Shown here: piece by piece, positions 8,310-17,700 of the stretch
How the letters are laid out: each line of letters begins with the position of its first letter
Numbering within the stretch: position 1 is the first letter of the stretch
Assembly (NCBI RefSeq): GCF_009711165.2
Contig: NZ_WMID02000003.1
Span: forward strand, 186,001 to 250,000
Source of the DNA: Flavobacterium sp. MC2016-06
GTDB lineage: Bacteria > Bacteroidota > Bacteroidia > Flavobacteriales > Flavobacteriaceae
Reading direction: 5' to 3'
Length of the DNA stretch: 64,000 nucleotides
Notes under the pieces: model-generated
Database searches by the model: none
Told to the model about the DNA's origin: nothing
The model's input: only the letters and a program-made list of their open reading frames with translations
Translations under genes and position numbers: made by a program

Positions 8310-9374
8310 ATGAATGCATCAATGCGATATAACAGACAAACGATTCTTCCAGAAATCGGAGAAAACGGGCAGGATAAATTGGGTAAAGCCAAAGTTTTGG
8401 TCATTGGTGCCGGAGGTTTGGGCGCTGCTATTCTTCCGTATTTGGCTGCCGCTGGTGTTGGTGAAATCGGAATTGTTGATGATGATAGTATTGAAATTTC
8501 AAATCTGCAGAGACAAGTAATTTATAAAACCGAAGCTGTCGGAAAATACAAAGCTGACGAAGCGAAAGCAATGATTAACGAATTGAATCCTTTAGTAAAA
8601 GTCAATTCGATTACAGAAAAATTATCAGGAAATAATGCAATTCAATTATTTGAAAATTACGACATTATTGTTGATGGAACAGATAATTTAGCAGTAAAAT
8701 ATCTTATAAATGATGCTTGTATAGTTACAAATAAACCAATGGTTTACGGTTCTATTTTTAGATTTGAAGGCCAAGTTTCGGTTTTTAATTATCAAAATGG
8801 GCCAACTTACAGATGTTTATTTCCAGATGAAAATAGTCAGTCTGCAAATTGCAGAGATGCTGGAGTTATCGGAATTTCAGTTGGAATAATTGGAATGCTT
8901 CAAGCGAATGAAGTAATTAAAATGATTCTTGAAATTGGTGATGTTTTAAAAGGAAGAATATTAGTTTATAATGTTTTGAATAATGAACAGCAAAAATATG
9001 ATTTCGAAAAAAGCAGCGATTTTAAATTAGATAAAATTGCTTTTGAAGAAAAATATAAAACGAATGAAAATCAAGTTGAAGAGATTACGTTTGAAACAGT
9101 TTTAAGTCAAATAGACAATGAAGAAATTCTTTTTTTAGATGTTCGTAATCAAGATGAACTTCCAAAAATAACATTCAAAAATAACATTCAAATTCCATTG
9201 ATTCAATTAGAAAATGAGATCGAGAATTTGGATAAAAATAAAACAATTTACGTTTATTGTCAATCTGGAATTAGAAGTAAACTTGCAGTTGAATTGCTTC
9301 AGAAAAACAAATTCGATAATGTAAAAAGTATTGCTGGAGGTGCTTTGGCATTAATAGAAGAAATAAAAATATAG
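8310..9374 (+). CDS. moeB: MoeB/ThiF-type adenylyltransferase fused to a rhodanese domain
   Basis: The N-terminal ~240 residues are an E1-like enzyme that adenylylates MoaD: nucleotide-binding VIGAGGLGAAILPYLA, the RQVIYK segment and the DGTDNL motif. The family cysteine is in ANCRDAGVIG. The first of the usual zinc cysteines is replaced (TYRCLFP instead of CYRCLF), so the structural zinc site may be lost. The C-terminal ~110 residues are a rhodanese with the active cysteine in YCQSGIRS, which could supply persulfide sulfur. The start is placed at the ATG at 8310; TTG 8301 and ATG 8322 are alternatives. The fusion joins activation and sulfur transfer to MoaD. Confidence 0.9.
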   Translation: MNASMRYNRQTILPEIGENGQDKLGKAKVLVIGAGGLGAAILPYLAAAGVGEIGIVDDDSIEISNLQRQVIYKTEAVGKYKADEAKAMINELNPLVKVNSITEKLSGNNAIQLFENYDIIVDGTDNLAVKYLINDACIVTNKPMVYGSIFRFEGQVSVFNYQNGPTYRCLFPDENSQSANCRDAGVIGISVGIIGMLQANEVIKMILEIGDVLKGRILVYNVLNNEQQKYDFEKSSDFKLDKIAFEEKYKTNENQVEEITFETVLSQIDNEEILFLDVRNQDELPKITFKNNIQIPLIQLENEIENLDKNKTIYVYCQSGIRSKLAVELLQKNKFDNVKSIAGGALALIEEIKI

Positions 9375-9640
9375 CCACAGATTACACAGATTAAAAGGAT
9401 TAATCACTTTGGGTTAAAATTTTTGCCACGAATTACTCGAATTTCCACGAATTAAGTTTTTGAATATAAATTAGTGCTAATTAGTGTAATTCGTGGCAAA
9501 AAGAAAAATTCATTTAATCTGTGTAATCAGTGGCAAAAAAACACAAACCAACAATATAAAAATTAGTGCAAATTCGAGTAATTCGTGGCAAGAAAAAATC
9601 ATTTTAATCACTTTATCCCGATAGCTATCGGGAGTGGCAA
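9375..9640. repeat. Composite palindromic spacer between moeB and moaE
   Basis: Two nested repeat families are present. GCCACAGATTACACAG at the left pairs with an inverted CTGTGTAATCAGTGGC near 9519-9535, and GCCACGAATTACTCG near 9425 pairs with AATTCGTGGC copies near 9490 and 9585. A perfect 18-bp palindrome, TCCCGATAGCTATCGGGA, lies at 9616-9633. No gene was found. The spacer could act as transcript-processing hairpins. Confidence 0.8.
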
Positions 9641-9655
9641 AAAAAAATATAAATA

Positions 9656-10087
9656 ATGAGTAAAAATGTATTTGTAGAAGGACCAATTTCTCCAGAATTT
9701 ATTGCAGAATCTATTGCAAAACACCAATCAAAACATACGATTGGCGCGCACAATATTTTTCTGGGACAAGTTCGTGCAGACGTAATACACGAAAATACAG
9801 TTGCAGCAATTGATTATTCGGCTTACACCGATATGGCGAACGAAGCTTTGCATGTAATTAGAGAAAAGGCCTTTTCTAAATTTGATTTAATCTGTATGCA
9901 TATTTACCACAGTTTAGGCGTTGTAAAAGCGGGCGAAATTTGTTTGTTTGTATTTGTTTCGGCAACGCGCCGCAAACAGGTTTATGAAGCAACAGAAGCA
10001 ATTGTAAACTGGATAAAAACCGATGTGCCGATTTTTGGTAAAGAAATTTTTGAAAATGGAGCTTTCACCTGGAAGCAAAACACCTAA
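9656..10087 (+). CDS. moaE: Molybdopterin synthase catalytic subunit MoaE
   Basis: MoaE transfers sulfur from the MoaD thiocarboxylate to cyclic pyranopterin monophosphate. The protein has 143 residues, near the usual length. It shows the FLGQVRAD segment, the conserved YSAYTDMANE segment, HSLGVVKAGE and, near the C terminus, VPIFGKE with the conserved catalytic lysine. It lies three bases before the MoaC-MogA fusion gene, so the two are cotranscribed. The 281-base repeat-filled gap upstream separates it from moeB. Confidence 0.95.
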   Translation: MSKNVFVEGPISPEFIAESIAKHQSKHTIGAHNIFLGQVRADVIHENTVAAIDYSAYTDMANEALHVIREKAFSKFDLICMHIYHSLGVVKAGEICLFVFVSATRRKQVYEATEAIVNWIKTDVPIFGKEIFENGAFTWKQNT

Positions 10088-10090
10088 GAA

Positions 10091-11005
10091 ATGGTAGATA
10101 TTACGCATAAAATAAGTACGTTACGAACGGCAACGGCAACGGCAATTGTAAAAGTAAGCAAGCAGGAAACGATTGACGCTGTGGTTAATAATTTGGTTCC
10201 GAAAGGCAATGTTTTGGAAATGGCAAAAACAGCTGGATTATTTGCGGTAAAAAACACGCATTTATCAATCCCAGATTGTCACCCGCTTCCAATTGAATTT
10301 ACTTCGGTTGAATATAAAATTGAAGGTTTAACGATTCAGATTATCTTCAATGTAAAAACAGTTTATAAAACTGGCGTTGAGGTTGAAGCTATGCACGGCG
10401 CATCTATCGTGGCACTTACCATGTACGATATGTTGAAACCGATTGATAAAGAAATCGAGATTTCGACTATTAAATTAATCAATAAAGAAGGCGGAAAATC
10501 GTCTTTCAAAAATAAATTTCCAAACGTAATCAAAGCGGCAGTTTTTGTTTGTTCCGATTCGATTTTTGCAGGCGATAAAGAAGATCGTTCTGGAAAAATT
10601 ATTGTTGAAAAACTAACTTCTTACGGAGTAGAAACAGAACATTACGAAATTATTCCGGATGAAATTGATGTGATTCAGGAAAAAACTAAGGCTTTCGCCG
10701 AAGATCATCAGTTGGTTATTTTTACGGGCGGGACTGGTTTATCTCCAAGAGATGTTACGCCAGAAGCTTTGTCTCCGTTATTAGAAAGCAGAATTCCAGG
10801 AATAGAAGAAGCAATTCGCAATTACGGACAGCAAAGAATGCCGTACGCGATGTTGTCTAGAACAGTTGCAGGAACTTTGGGCAAAAGTTTAGTTTTGGCT
10901 TTGCCAGGTTCAACCAACGGAGCCAGAGAATCTATGGATGCAGTTTTTCCGCATTTATTGCACGTTTTTCATATTTTAAAAGGTAAAAATCATGATTCCC
11001 TCTAA
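10091..11005 (+). CDS. moaCB: Bifunctional MoaC-MogA fusion (cyclic pyranopterin synthase / molybdopterin adenylyltransferase)
   Basis: Two complete domains are joined. Residues ~1-150 are MoaC, with SIPDCHPLP, the GVEVEAMHGAS segment and the KEGGKS end; MoaC works with MoaA to make cyclic pyranopterin monophosphate. Residues ~155-304 are MoaB/MogA, with VCSDSIFAGDKEDRSG, the FTGGTGLSPRDVTPEA signature and ALPGSTNGARE; MogA activates molybdopterin with AMP before MoeA. The domains act at the first and next-to-last steps of the pathway. The gene overlaps moaA by 14 bases, which implies translational coupling. Such fusions are known in several bacteria. Confidence 0.95.
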   Translation: MVDITHKISTLRTATATAIVKVSKQETIDAVVNNLVPKGNVLEMAKTAGLFAVKNTHLSIPDCHPLPIEFTSVEYKIEGLTIQIIFNVKTVYKTGVEVEAMHGASIVALTMYDMLKPIDKEIEISTIKLINKEGGKSSFKNKFPNVIKAAVFVCSDSIFAGDKEDRSGKIIVEKLTSYGVETEHYEIIPDEIDVIQEKTKAFAEDHQLVIFTGGTGLSPRDVTPEALSPLLESRIPGIEEAIRNYGQQRMPYAMLSRTVAGTLGKSLVLALPGSTNGARESMDAVFPHLLHVFHILKGKNHDSL

Positions 11006-11999
11006 CACAATTTTGACGGATGATTTTGGGCGAAAACACAACTATTTGCGTATTTCGCTGTTAGAGAAATGCAATTTGCGTTGTACGTATTGCATGCCTG
11101 CTGACGGTATAACATTGTCTCCAAAAGCTAGTTTAATGACGGCCGATGAGATTTTTGCTATTGCCCAGACTTTCGTAGAAAATGGTGTTGACAAAATTAG
11201 ATTAACGGGCGGAGAACCGCTTTTGCGAAAAGACTTTCCAGAAATAATATCCAAATTAGCGACTTTAGAAACGTCACTTTCCATTACGACAAACGGAATT
11301 TTGATTGATCGCCATATTGACGTTTTAAAGCAATTTAAAGTCAGAAAAATCAATTTGAGTTTAGACACTTTGATTGCTTCTAAATTTCATACCATAACGC
11401 TTAGAAATCAGTTTGAAAAAGTTATTGATAATCTGCATTTACTTTTAAATAATGATTTTGAAGTAAAAGTAAATGTTGTTTTGATGAAAGGTTTTAATGA
11501 AAACGAAATCATCGATTTTATTAATCTTACGCAGTTTTTACCAATTTCAATTCGTTTTATTGAGTTTATGCCTTTTGCCGGAAACGAGTGGGACAGAAGC
11601 AAGATGGTTTCGCAAAACGAAATATTATCGCAAGTTCAAAATGTTTTTCCATTAGAGAATATTCAAAAATTAGAAGATGAAAAAAACTTCACGGCAAGAA
11701 CATTCAAAATAAAAGATTTTCAAGGGAATTTCGGAATTATAAGTTCAATTACAAATCCTTTTTGTGACGGTTGCAACAGAATCCGCTTGACGGCAAATGG
11801 AAAAATAAAAAATTGCCTTTTCTCAAATTCTGAAACTGATTTGTTGACTGCTTTTAGAAACGGAGAATCGATTACGGAGTTAATTTCAACTTCCATCAAA
11901 AACAAGAAAAAAGTGAGAGCGGGAATGGTTACGATTTCAGAAATGGATGATCCTGCTTTGCATTTTGATAATCGCAGTATGATTGCGATTGGGGGGTAA
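10992..11999 (+). CDS. moaA: GTP 3',8-cyclase MoaA (radical SAM)
   Basis: MoaA starts Mo-cofactor synthesis by rearranging GTP together with MoaC. The N-terminal radical-SAM cluster is CNLRCTYC and the substrate-binding C-terminal cluster is CDGCNRIRLTANGKIKNC. The protein ends in Gly-Gly (MIAIGG), the conserved MoaA tail needed for activity. At 335 residues it is full length. The ATG at 10992 overlaps the end of the moaCB gene. It is the last gene of the cofactor operon; a hairpin element and a bidirectional terminator follow. Confidence 0.96.
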   Translation: MIPSNTILTDDFGRKHNYLRISLLEKCNLRCTYCMPADGITLSPKASLMTADEIFAIAQTFVENGVDKIRLTGGEPLLRKDFPEIISKLATLETSLSITTNGILIDRHIDVLKQFKVRKINLSLDTLIASKFHTITLRNQFEKVIDNLHLLLNNDFEVKVNVVLMKGFNENEIIDFINLTQFLPISIRFIEFMPFAGNEWDRSKMVSQNEILSQVQNVFPLENIQKLEDEKNFTARTFKIKDFQGNFGIISSITNPFCDGCNRIRLTANGKIKNCLFSNSETDLLTAFRNGESITELISTSIKNKKKVRAGMVTISEMDDPALHFDNRSMIAIGG

Positions 12000-12024
12000 A
12001 TTTTTAGAGAATACCGCATTGTTT

Positions 12025-12110
12025 TGTCATTCTGAGGAACGAAGAATCTTCGCAAGAAACTCTACAAAGCGGATTTTGTAAACGAAGATTCTTCGTTCCT
12101 CAGAATGACA
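12025..12110. repeat. Palindromic element, GTCATTCTGAGGAACGAAG family
   Basis: The left arm (12025-12053) and right arm (12083-12110) are near-perfect inverted repeats around a ~30-base loop. Other copies in this window are at 14557-14642, and divergent ones with GAGCGAAG in place of GAGGAACGAAG lie at 24007-24264 and 24376-24404. No coding capacity is seen. It sits in the 3' spacer of moaA. Confidence 0.85.
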
Positions 12111-12157
12111 AGATTGCGTTTGCTTCGTTCCTCGCAAAGACAAATACGAAAATAAAA

Positions 12158-12190
12158 AAAAGGGCCTAACTCTATAAGTTAAACCCTTTT
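12158..12190. terminator. Bidirectional terminator between moaA and the Lys-rich gene
   Basis: AAAAGGG pairs with CCCTTTT, with an inner TAACT/AGTTA stem and CTATA loop. Runs of A before and T after allow it to act on both strands of the convergent genes. Confidence 0.7.
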
Positions 12191-12196
12191 TCTAAT

Positions 12197-12808
12197 CTAT
12201 TTTTTCTTTTTAGATTTTGCCTTTTTTTGAGACTTTACTTTCTTTTTGGCTATTTTTTTAGCTTTAGCTTTATCCTTCGCTTTTTTAGCTTTTTCTTTCT
12301 TTTTAGCTTTAGCTTTTTGTTTTGCTTTTTTAGCTTTCTCTTTCTTTTTATCGTTTTTAGCTTTTTCTTTTTTCTTTGCTAATTTCTTTTTTGCTTTCTC
12401 TTTCTCTTTTTCTTTGTCGCTCATTTTTTTCTTGTTTTTATCTTTTGATTTATCTTTAATAGCTTCTTCAGTAGTTGCAGCTGTTTCTTCGCTAGATTTA
12501 TTAGCTTCTACTCCGTTACTTGCAGGAGCAGCTGTTGTTTTAGGAGCAGTAACTTTTTTAACTGGAGCTTTTACTGCAGCAGTTTTTACAGTTGCTGGAG
12601 TTGTTTTAGCTGCTACAGGTTTTGCAGCGGCAGTTTTGACAGTTGCAGTTTTAGGTGCAGATTTTACAGCTGTAGTTTTCCTAACTGGTGTAGTGCTTGG
12701 CGCCTTTGGTGCAGGTGTTTCAGCTTTTTTTTCTGCTGGTGGCGTAACGCTATCTGTTTTAGGTAAATCAGGATTTTGCGGAGTGCTTTCTTCGGTTTTG
12801 TTTTCCAT
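12197..12808 (-). CDS. Lysine/alanine-rich histone H1-like protein
   Basis: The 203-residue protein has three zones: an acidic/polar N terminus, a central Ala/Pro/Thr/Lys stretch with repeated KTxxVK-type units, and a C-terminal ~80 residues made almost wholly of lysine and alanine with some glutamate (KKEKAKKAKDKAKAKK type). This resembles bacterial H1-like and AlgP-like DNA-binding tails; nucleoid binding is inferred from composition only. The start is ATG at 12808. A long plus-strand reading frame over the same bases is a mirror of the low-complexity codons. The gene is alone between terminators, convergent with moaA. Confidence 0.8.
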   Translation of the reverse strand: MENKTEESTPQNPDLPKTDSVTPPAEKKAETPAPKAPSTTPVRKTTAVKSAPKTATVKTAAAKPVAAKTTPATVKTAAVKAPVKKVTAPKTTAAPASNGVEANKSSEETAATTEEAIKDKSKDKNKKKMSDKEKEKEKAKKKLAKKKEKAKNDKKKEKAKKAKQKAKAKKKEKAKKAKDKAKAKKIAKKKVKSQKKAKSKKKK

Positions 12809-13040
12809 ATAAAATGTGCTTTAAATGAGTATGTTACTAGTAATGTAAACAAATTGTTAACTTACGGTTAAGTAAAGATAACTATAAAACAAACCCGCCA
12901 ATGTTAAGTTTTTTATTATTTTTTAGGATTAAATAATTGATTTTTAGTTGATTAAATTTTGTGTAAAATTTAAAAATTGAAATCTCTTAACAATTATATT
13001 TTGAAAATGAACTAAATTACTTTATAAAATAAAATGCAGC

Positions 13041-14471
13041 CTAGTTGGCTGCAATTTCTAAAATCTTAAAGTTACTTTTTGGAGCTTCACATAACGAGCA
13101 GCAATACGTTTCTGGTAAATTGGTAAACAAAAGACCTTTTGGAATGTTTTGGTCTTCGTCTCCATATTCTGGATTGTAAAGCGTTAAGCATTCTTGACAT
13201 TGATAAATATCTAAGAGAATTTTTTCTTTTTTCTGTGAATTTTCAGTAGTTTCTGGAACAGAGTTTCCAAGTTCTTCAAAGTATTTTCGACTCAATTCAA
13301 TTAAAATTGTTGGTAATTCCAGTTTGTCAATATCTTGTGAATGCACAATATATTCTCTCGTATTTGGATCAAAATTTTTCGCAAACAATACATTATAAGT
13401 ATCTCTAATTTTGATGGATTCCAGATCTTTTGGCAAATCATTCTTTTCGACAACAATGGAAGTAAAATAATGTCCGTCGCGATTATATTCGGAAATTCCA
13501 AAAGTTAGTCCGTACGTACTAATGTCGAATTGGTCTAAGGTTCTAACCAAGAAAGTCTTAAGGTTCAAAGCCCATTCCATTGCAACGGGCAAATGCCAGT
13601 TTAATTCTAAAAGAGAATGACGAACATTAATTCCTTTCTTGCCTAAGAATTTTTCCCATTCTAATTTTCTATCCTTCGGAATTCCTTTTACAATAAAGGA
13701 TTTCCAAGGCGTAATACATATTTTTCCGATTTTACAATCGAAACATAAATCACACATTTCTTTCAAGAAATCCAAATCGTACAAGTTATTTCTCCAATAC
13801 AAACCCAGCCAATATTGATCGATTCCCATTCGATTCATACCTTCGTAATAAGGAAAAGGATAAAACGGAACGTTTAATGGTTTATCAATTGTTCGATTAT
13901 TAGTGTCTAAAGCTTCGCTGACTAAACTAAAAATCAAGTCAATTCCAATCGATTCTTCCGCTGTAATTTTTTCAATTTCATAAGAAAATTGAGAAATATC
14001 CCAACTGTAGATTAAAACAGGATAAAGTTCCATACGTTCCCATTTTGGAAGTCGGATGTATAAAAACCAATAATCTTCGTGTTCTGAAGCTATAAAATTA
14101 AGATGTCCTGTAAACAGCGGAACCAATTGTTGCTTAGGATCTGTAATGTTAACTTTGAGTTTTGGCTGTTCTTTAAACTGTTCTAAAATGTATAGAAATT
14201 TGTTTCCGGTAAGCCAATTCGTATTTCTAAAAATATCTGTAGAAACATAAGAGGAAACAATATTATTTCCGCTTTTTTGATCTGGATAAACAAAATGATG
14301 TTTCCCAAATTCTTCTTTATGAAATGAATTTAATCCATTCGGAAAAATAATATCCTGTCTTGAACCAAAAGAAATAGAATCTAATCCCTGATCCATTGCA
14401 ATATTAACAACCTCACGAAGTTCCCCTGGCGAAATAACGCCTCCTTTTACTATTAATCTTGTTAGTTCCAT
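13041..14471 (-). CDS. Sulfite/nitrite-reductase-like protein fused to a C-terminal rubredoxin
   Basis: The first ~80 residues (GVISPGELREVVNIAMDQGLD) resemble the ferredoxin-like half-domain of sulfite/nitrite reductases. Near residues 237-260 a four-cysteine stretch, CDLCFDCKIGKIC, runs into ITPWKSFIVKG, a segment also reminiscent of that family (compare CobG). The usual siroheme-cluster spacing Cx5C...Cx3C is not evident, so catalysis is doubtful. Residues ~420-465 form a rubredoxin with CQEC and CSLC pairs for one iron. It lies downstream of the nitrate reductase on the same strand, with a 246-base repeat-filled gap. I infer an electron-transfer partner of nitrate/nitrite reduction. Full length is 476 residues. 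Confidence 0.75.
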   Translation of the reverse strand: MELTRLIVKGGVISPGELREVVNIAMDQGLDSISFGSRQDIIFPNGLNSFHKEEFGKHHFVYPDQKSGNNIVSSYVSTDIFRNTNWLTGNKFLYILEQFKEQPKLKVNITDPKQQLVPLFTGHLNFIASEHEDYWFLYIRLPKWERMELYPVLIYSWDISQFSYEIEKITAEESIGIDLIFSLVSEALDTNNRTIDKPLNVPFYPFPYYEGMNRMGIDQYWLGLYWRNNLYDLDFLKEMCDLCFDCKIGKICITPWKSFIVKGIPKDRKLEWEKFLGKKGINVRHSLLELNWHLPVAMEWALNLKTFLVRTLDQFDISTYGLTFGISEYNRDGHYFTSIVVEKNDLPKDLESIKIRDTYNVLFAKNFDPNTREYIVHSQDIDKLELPTILIELSRKYFEELGNSVPETTENSQKKEKILLDIYQCQECLTLYNPEYGDEDQNIPKGLLFTNLPETYCCSLCEAPKSNFKILEIAAN

Positions 14472-14481
14472 TTTTTCTTTT

Positions 14482-14711
14482 TGTTTCAGGTTTTCTTTGT
14501 TTCAGGTTTCAAGTTTTTTTGTTTCAGGTTTCAAGTTTCAAGTTTTCTCGCAATCTTGTCATTCTGAGGAACGAAGAATCTTCGTTTGCTGAATCCGTAT
14601 TGTGGAGCTTCTTATGAGGATTCTTCGTTCCTCAGAATGACAAATCTTGCGTTTGTTTCAGGTTTCAAGTTCTTCACGTTCCAACAACTTGAAACCTGAA
14701 ACCTGAAACAA
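14482..14711. repeat. Composite repeat block: heptamers around a palindromic element
   Basis: TTTCAGG/TTTCAAG heptamer runs (14482-14546 and, inverted, 14655-14711) flank a GTCATTCTGAGGAACGAAG element at 14557-14642, itself with inverted ends. The block fills the gap between the nitrate reductase and the rubredoxin fusion gene. Confidence 0.8.
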
Positions 14712-14717
14712 AAAAAA

Positions 14718-17700
14718 CTAAACCTTACATTTCGCCAAAATCTCTTTAACCTCGGTTTTACAACTTCCACAGCCTAAACCAGCTCCAGTATTTTTACATA
14801 AATCGGTGAAATTATTGACACCGCTTTTTATAGTTTCTTCAATGTTTCCGGCGCCAACCTGACTGCAGGAACAAACTAATTTTCCTAAAACAGGTTTGGC
14901 ATTCGAACTTCCTCTTAACAATGAATTTCGTTTGTCTGATAATTCGATTTTACTTTCGATCATCGTTTTAAATTCGGCAAACTCATTTTTGTCGCCCATT
15001 AAAATAGCTCCGACCAACAAATCATTTTTAACAATGCATTTTTTGTAATAGCGTTGTTTCAAATCGGTAAAAACAATTTCTTCATAAGAATCATCATTTT
15101 CGGGAATTTCAATATCGCCAATGCTGCAAAGGTTTATATCTTCTAATTTTAGAATATTCATCAAAATAGAACCTTTGTAATAACTGCTGATATCTCCAGC
15201 TAAAAAGTTAGCCAGAATATCGGCTTGTTCTTCGGCAGCAGAAGTGATTCCGAAAAGTTTGCCTCCGAATTCTGCAATTTCTCCAATCGCAAAAATATCT
15301 GGATTTGACGATTGTAAATACTGATTTACTTTTACACCGCGTCCGCAGGCAAGTCCTGTTTCGCGCGCAATTTCAATATTCGGAATTGTTCCAATCGTAT
15401 AAACAATGGCATTTGCTGTGATAATTCGGCCACTTTTTAAAGCGATTTCAATTTCGTTTGGATTATCAGTTTCAAAAACGGTGCTCACTTCATTATCAAA
15501 ATAAATTTGAATATCACGAAGCTGTACTTCTTCGGCTAATAATTTACTCGAAATTCTATCCAACTGGCGTTCCATTAAACGAGAAGCACGTTGTACAATT
15601 GTTGTTTTGACTTTTTTATGTTTTAAAGCTGCAGCCAATTCTAAACCTAATAATCCGCCGCCAATAATCACAACATGCTGTTCTTCTGGAGGTAAATTGG
15701 TATTGTCAAGATGTTTTTTTAAACGATCTGCATCTTCTTTTCTTCTAACGGTAAATCGGCCGGGAAGATGCAATTGCGCATTTTCTGGTACAAACGGACG
15801 GCTTCCTGTTGCTAAAATCAAAGAATCGAAAGTATGCGTTTCGCCAAGACTGTCTGTAATTGTTTTTTGCTCCGCATCTACTTTATCGATTGCCACGCCG
15901 GCTTTCATTGTGATGTTGAGTTTATTCAACGTTTCACCATCTTTTACTTTTAGTAATTGTTCCCACGTAAATTCTCCCGTCATATATTCGGGAAGTAAAA
16001 CACGATTGTAAAACGGATTTATTTCATTCGAAAAAACAATAATTTCATCGGTTGAATTGAATTCGCGATAGTTTTGAATAAATCGGAATGAAGCTGCTCC
16101 GGCGCCAACAATTGCAATTTTTTGAAATGGTTTTACATATTTTTTTATTGAAACGGTAGTGTATTTAAAATCAGGTTCTTTAGAGATTGGATCAACAACC
16201 GTATTCGTCAAATTGTTGGTTCTATTCAAATCATTTTCAAGTTGTTTTCCCCAGTGCATCGGTAAAAAAAGAACTTTTTCTTTGATAGAGTCTGTAACTT
16301 TTGCTTTTACTCGAACTTCTCCATTTTTGCTCGAAACCATTATGATTTCGCCGTTTTTTATATCATTCTTAAAAGCATCAATGGGATTTATTTCTAAAAC
16401 AGGACTTGGTGTATGCGTTAATAAACGCGACACTTTTCCTGTTTTGGTCATCGTATGCCATTGATCGCGAACCCTTCCTGTAGTTAGAATAAAAGGAAAT
16501 TCGGGAGTGGGTTGTTCCGAAGTATTTTCAATAGCCGTTGGTAAATTGAAAATTGCTTTTTGCGATGGCGTATAAAACTTTTTATCAGTAAAAAGGCGAG
16601 GAGTTCCCGGATGTCCGTAATCTGGAACTGGCCATTGAAAAGTTCCTTCGGTTTTTAGTCGATGATAATTTAAAAATGAAATATCAATGTTTGTATTTTT
16701 TGTTAAAGCGCAGTGCTCTTTATAAATTTCTTCGGCATTGTTAAAATTGAATCCGTTGAAATTCATTTTTTTAGCAAAGCGAATTAAAATTTCGATGTCT
16801 GGAAGTGCTTCGCCTGGCGCATTAATTCCTTTCGGTAAATAAGAAATACGACGCTCCGAATTGGTCATCGTTCCTTCTTTTTCCAGCCAGCCTGCAGCAG
16901 GAAGCAAAAGATCGGCAAATTTAGCCGTATCAGCATTATGCGAAATATCTTGAACCACTACAAATTTGGCTTTTTGCAATGCTTTTTCAATTCGGCGGGA
17001 ATCGGGTAAACTCACTAACGGATTGGTGCAGATAATCCAAACGGCTTTCATTTTTCCAGATTCTAAAGCTTCAAACATTTCTGTAGCAGTAAGACCGGGT
17101 TTATCAGAAATAGAATCAACGCCCCAAAAATCGGCAACTTCTTTGCGATGTTCAGGGTTTGCAATGTCTTTGTGCGCGGCCAATAAAGTTGCCATTCCGC
17201 CAACTTCGCGTCCGCCCATTGCGTTGGGTTGTCCCGTTAAAGAAAATGGTCCAGAACCGGGTTTTCCAACTTGTCCGGTTAATAATGATAAGTTTAATAA
17301 AGCGGTGTTTTTATCAACGCCAACGGCACTTTGGTTTAATCCCATTGCCCAAAGCGAAATAAATCCTTTTGCTTTTCCGATAATGTCGGCGGCTAATTTT
17401 ATATCGTTTACCGAAATTCCGCAAAGTTTTGAAGCTTTTTCGAATGAAGTACTTAAAACTAAGTCTTTATATTGTTTGAAATTTTCGGCATTATTTTTTA
17501 CGAAATCATGATCTACGTAACCTTTTTCGATGATACGTTTGGCAATGGCATGATACAGAATAATATCTGAACCCGGAATAATCTGCAAATGTAAATCGGC
17601 GAAAGCTGCCGTATCGGTTCGCCTTGGATCAATACAAATGATTTTTATTTTTGGATTTTTTTCTTTGTGTTTTTCGATTCTTCGAAATAAAATGGGATGA

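Noticed and set aside
12246..12812. Long plus-strand open frame opposite the lysine-rich gene
   Set aside because: It mirrors the Lys/Ala codons as Phe/Leu/Ala. The minus-strand frame has a zoned composition and a terminator at its end.
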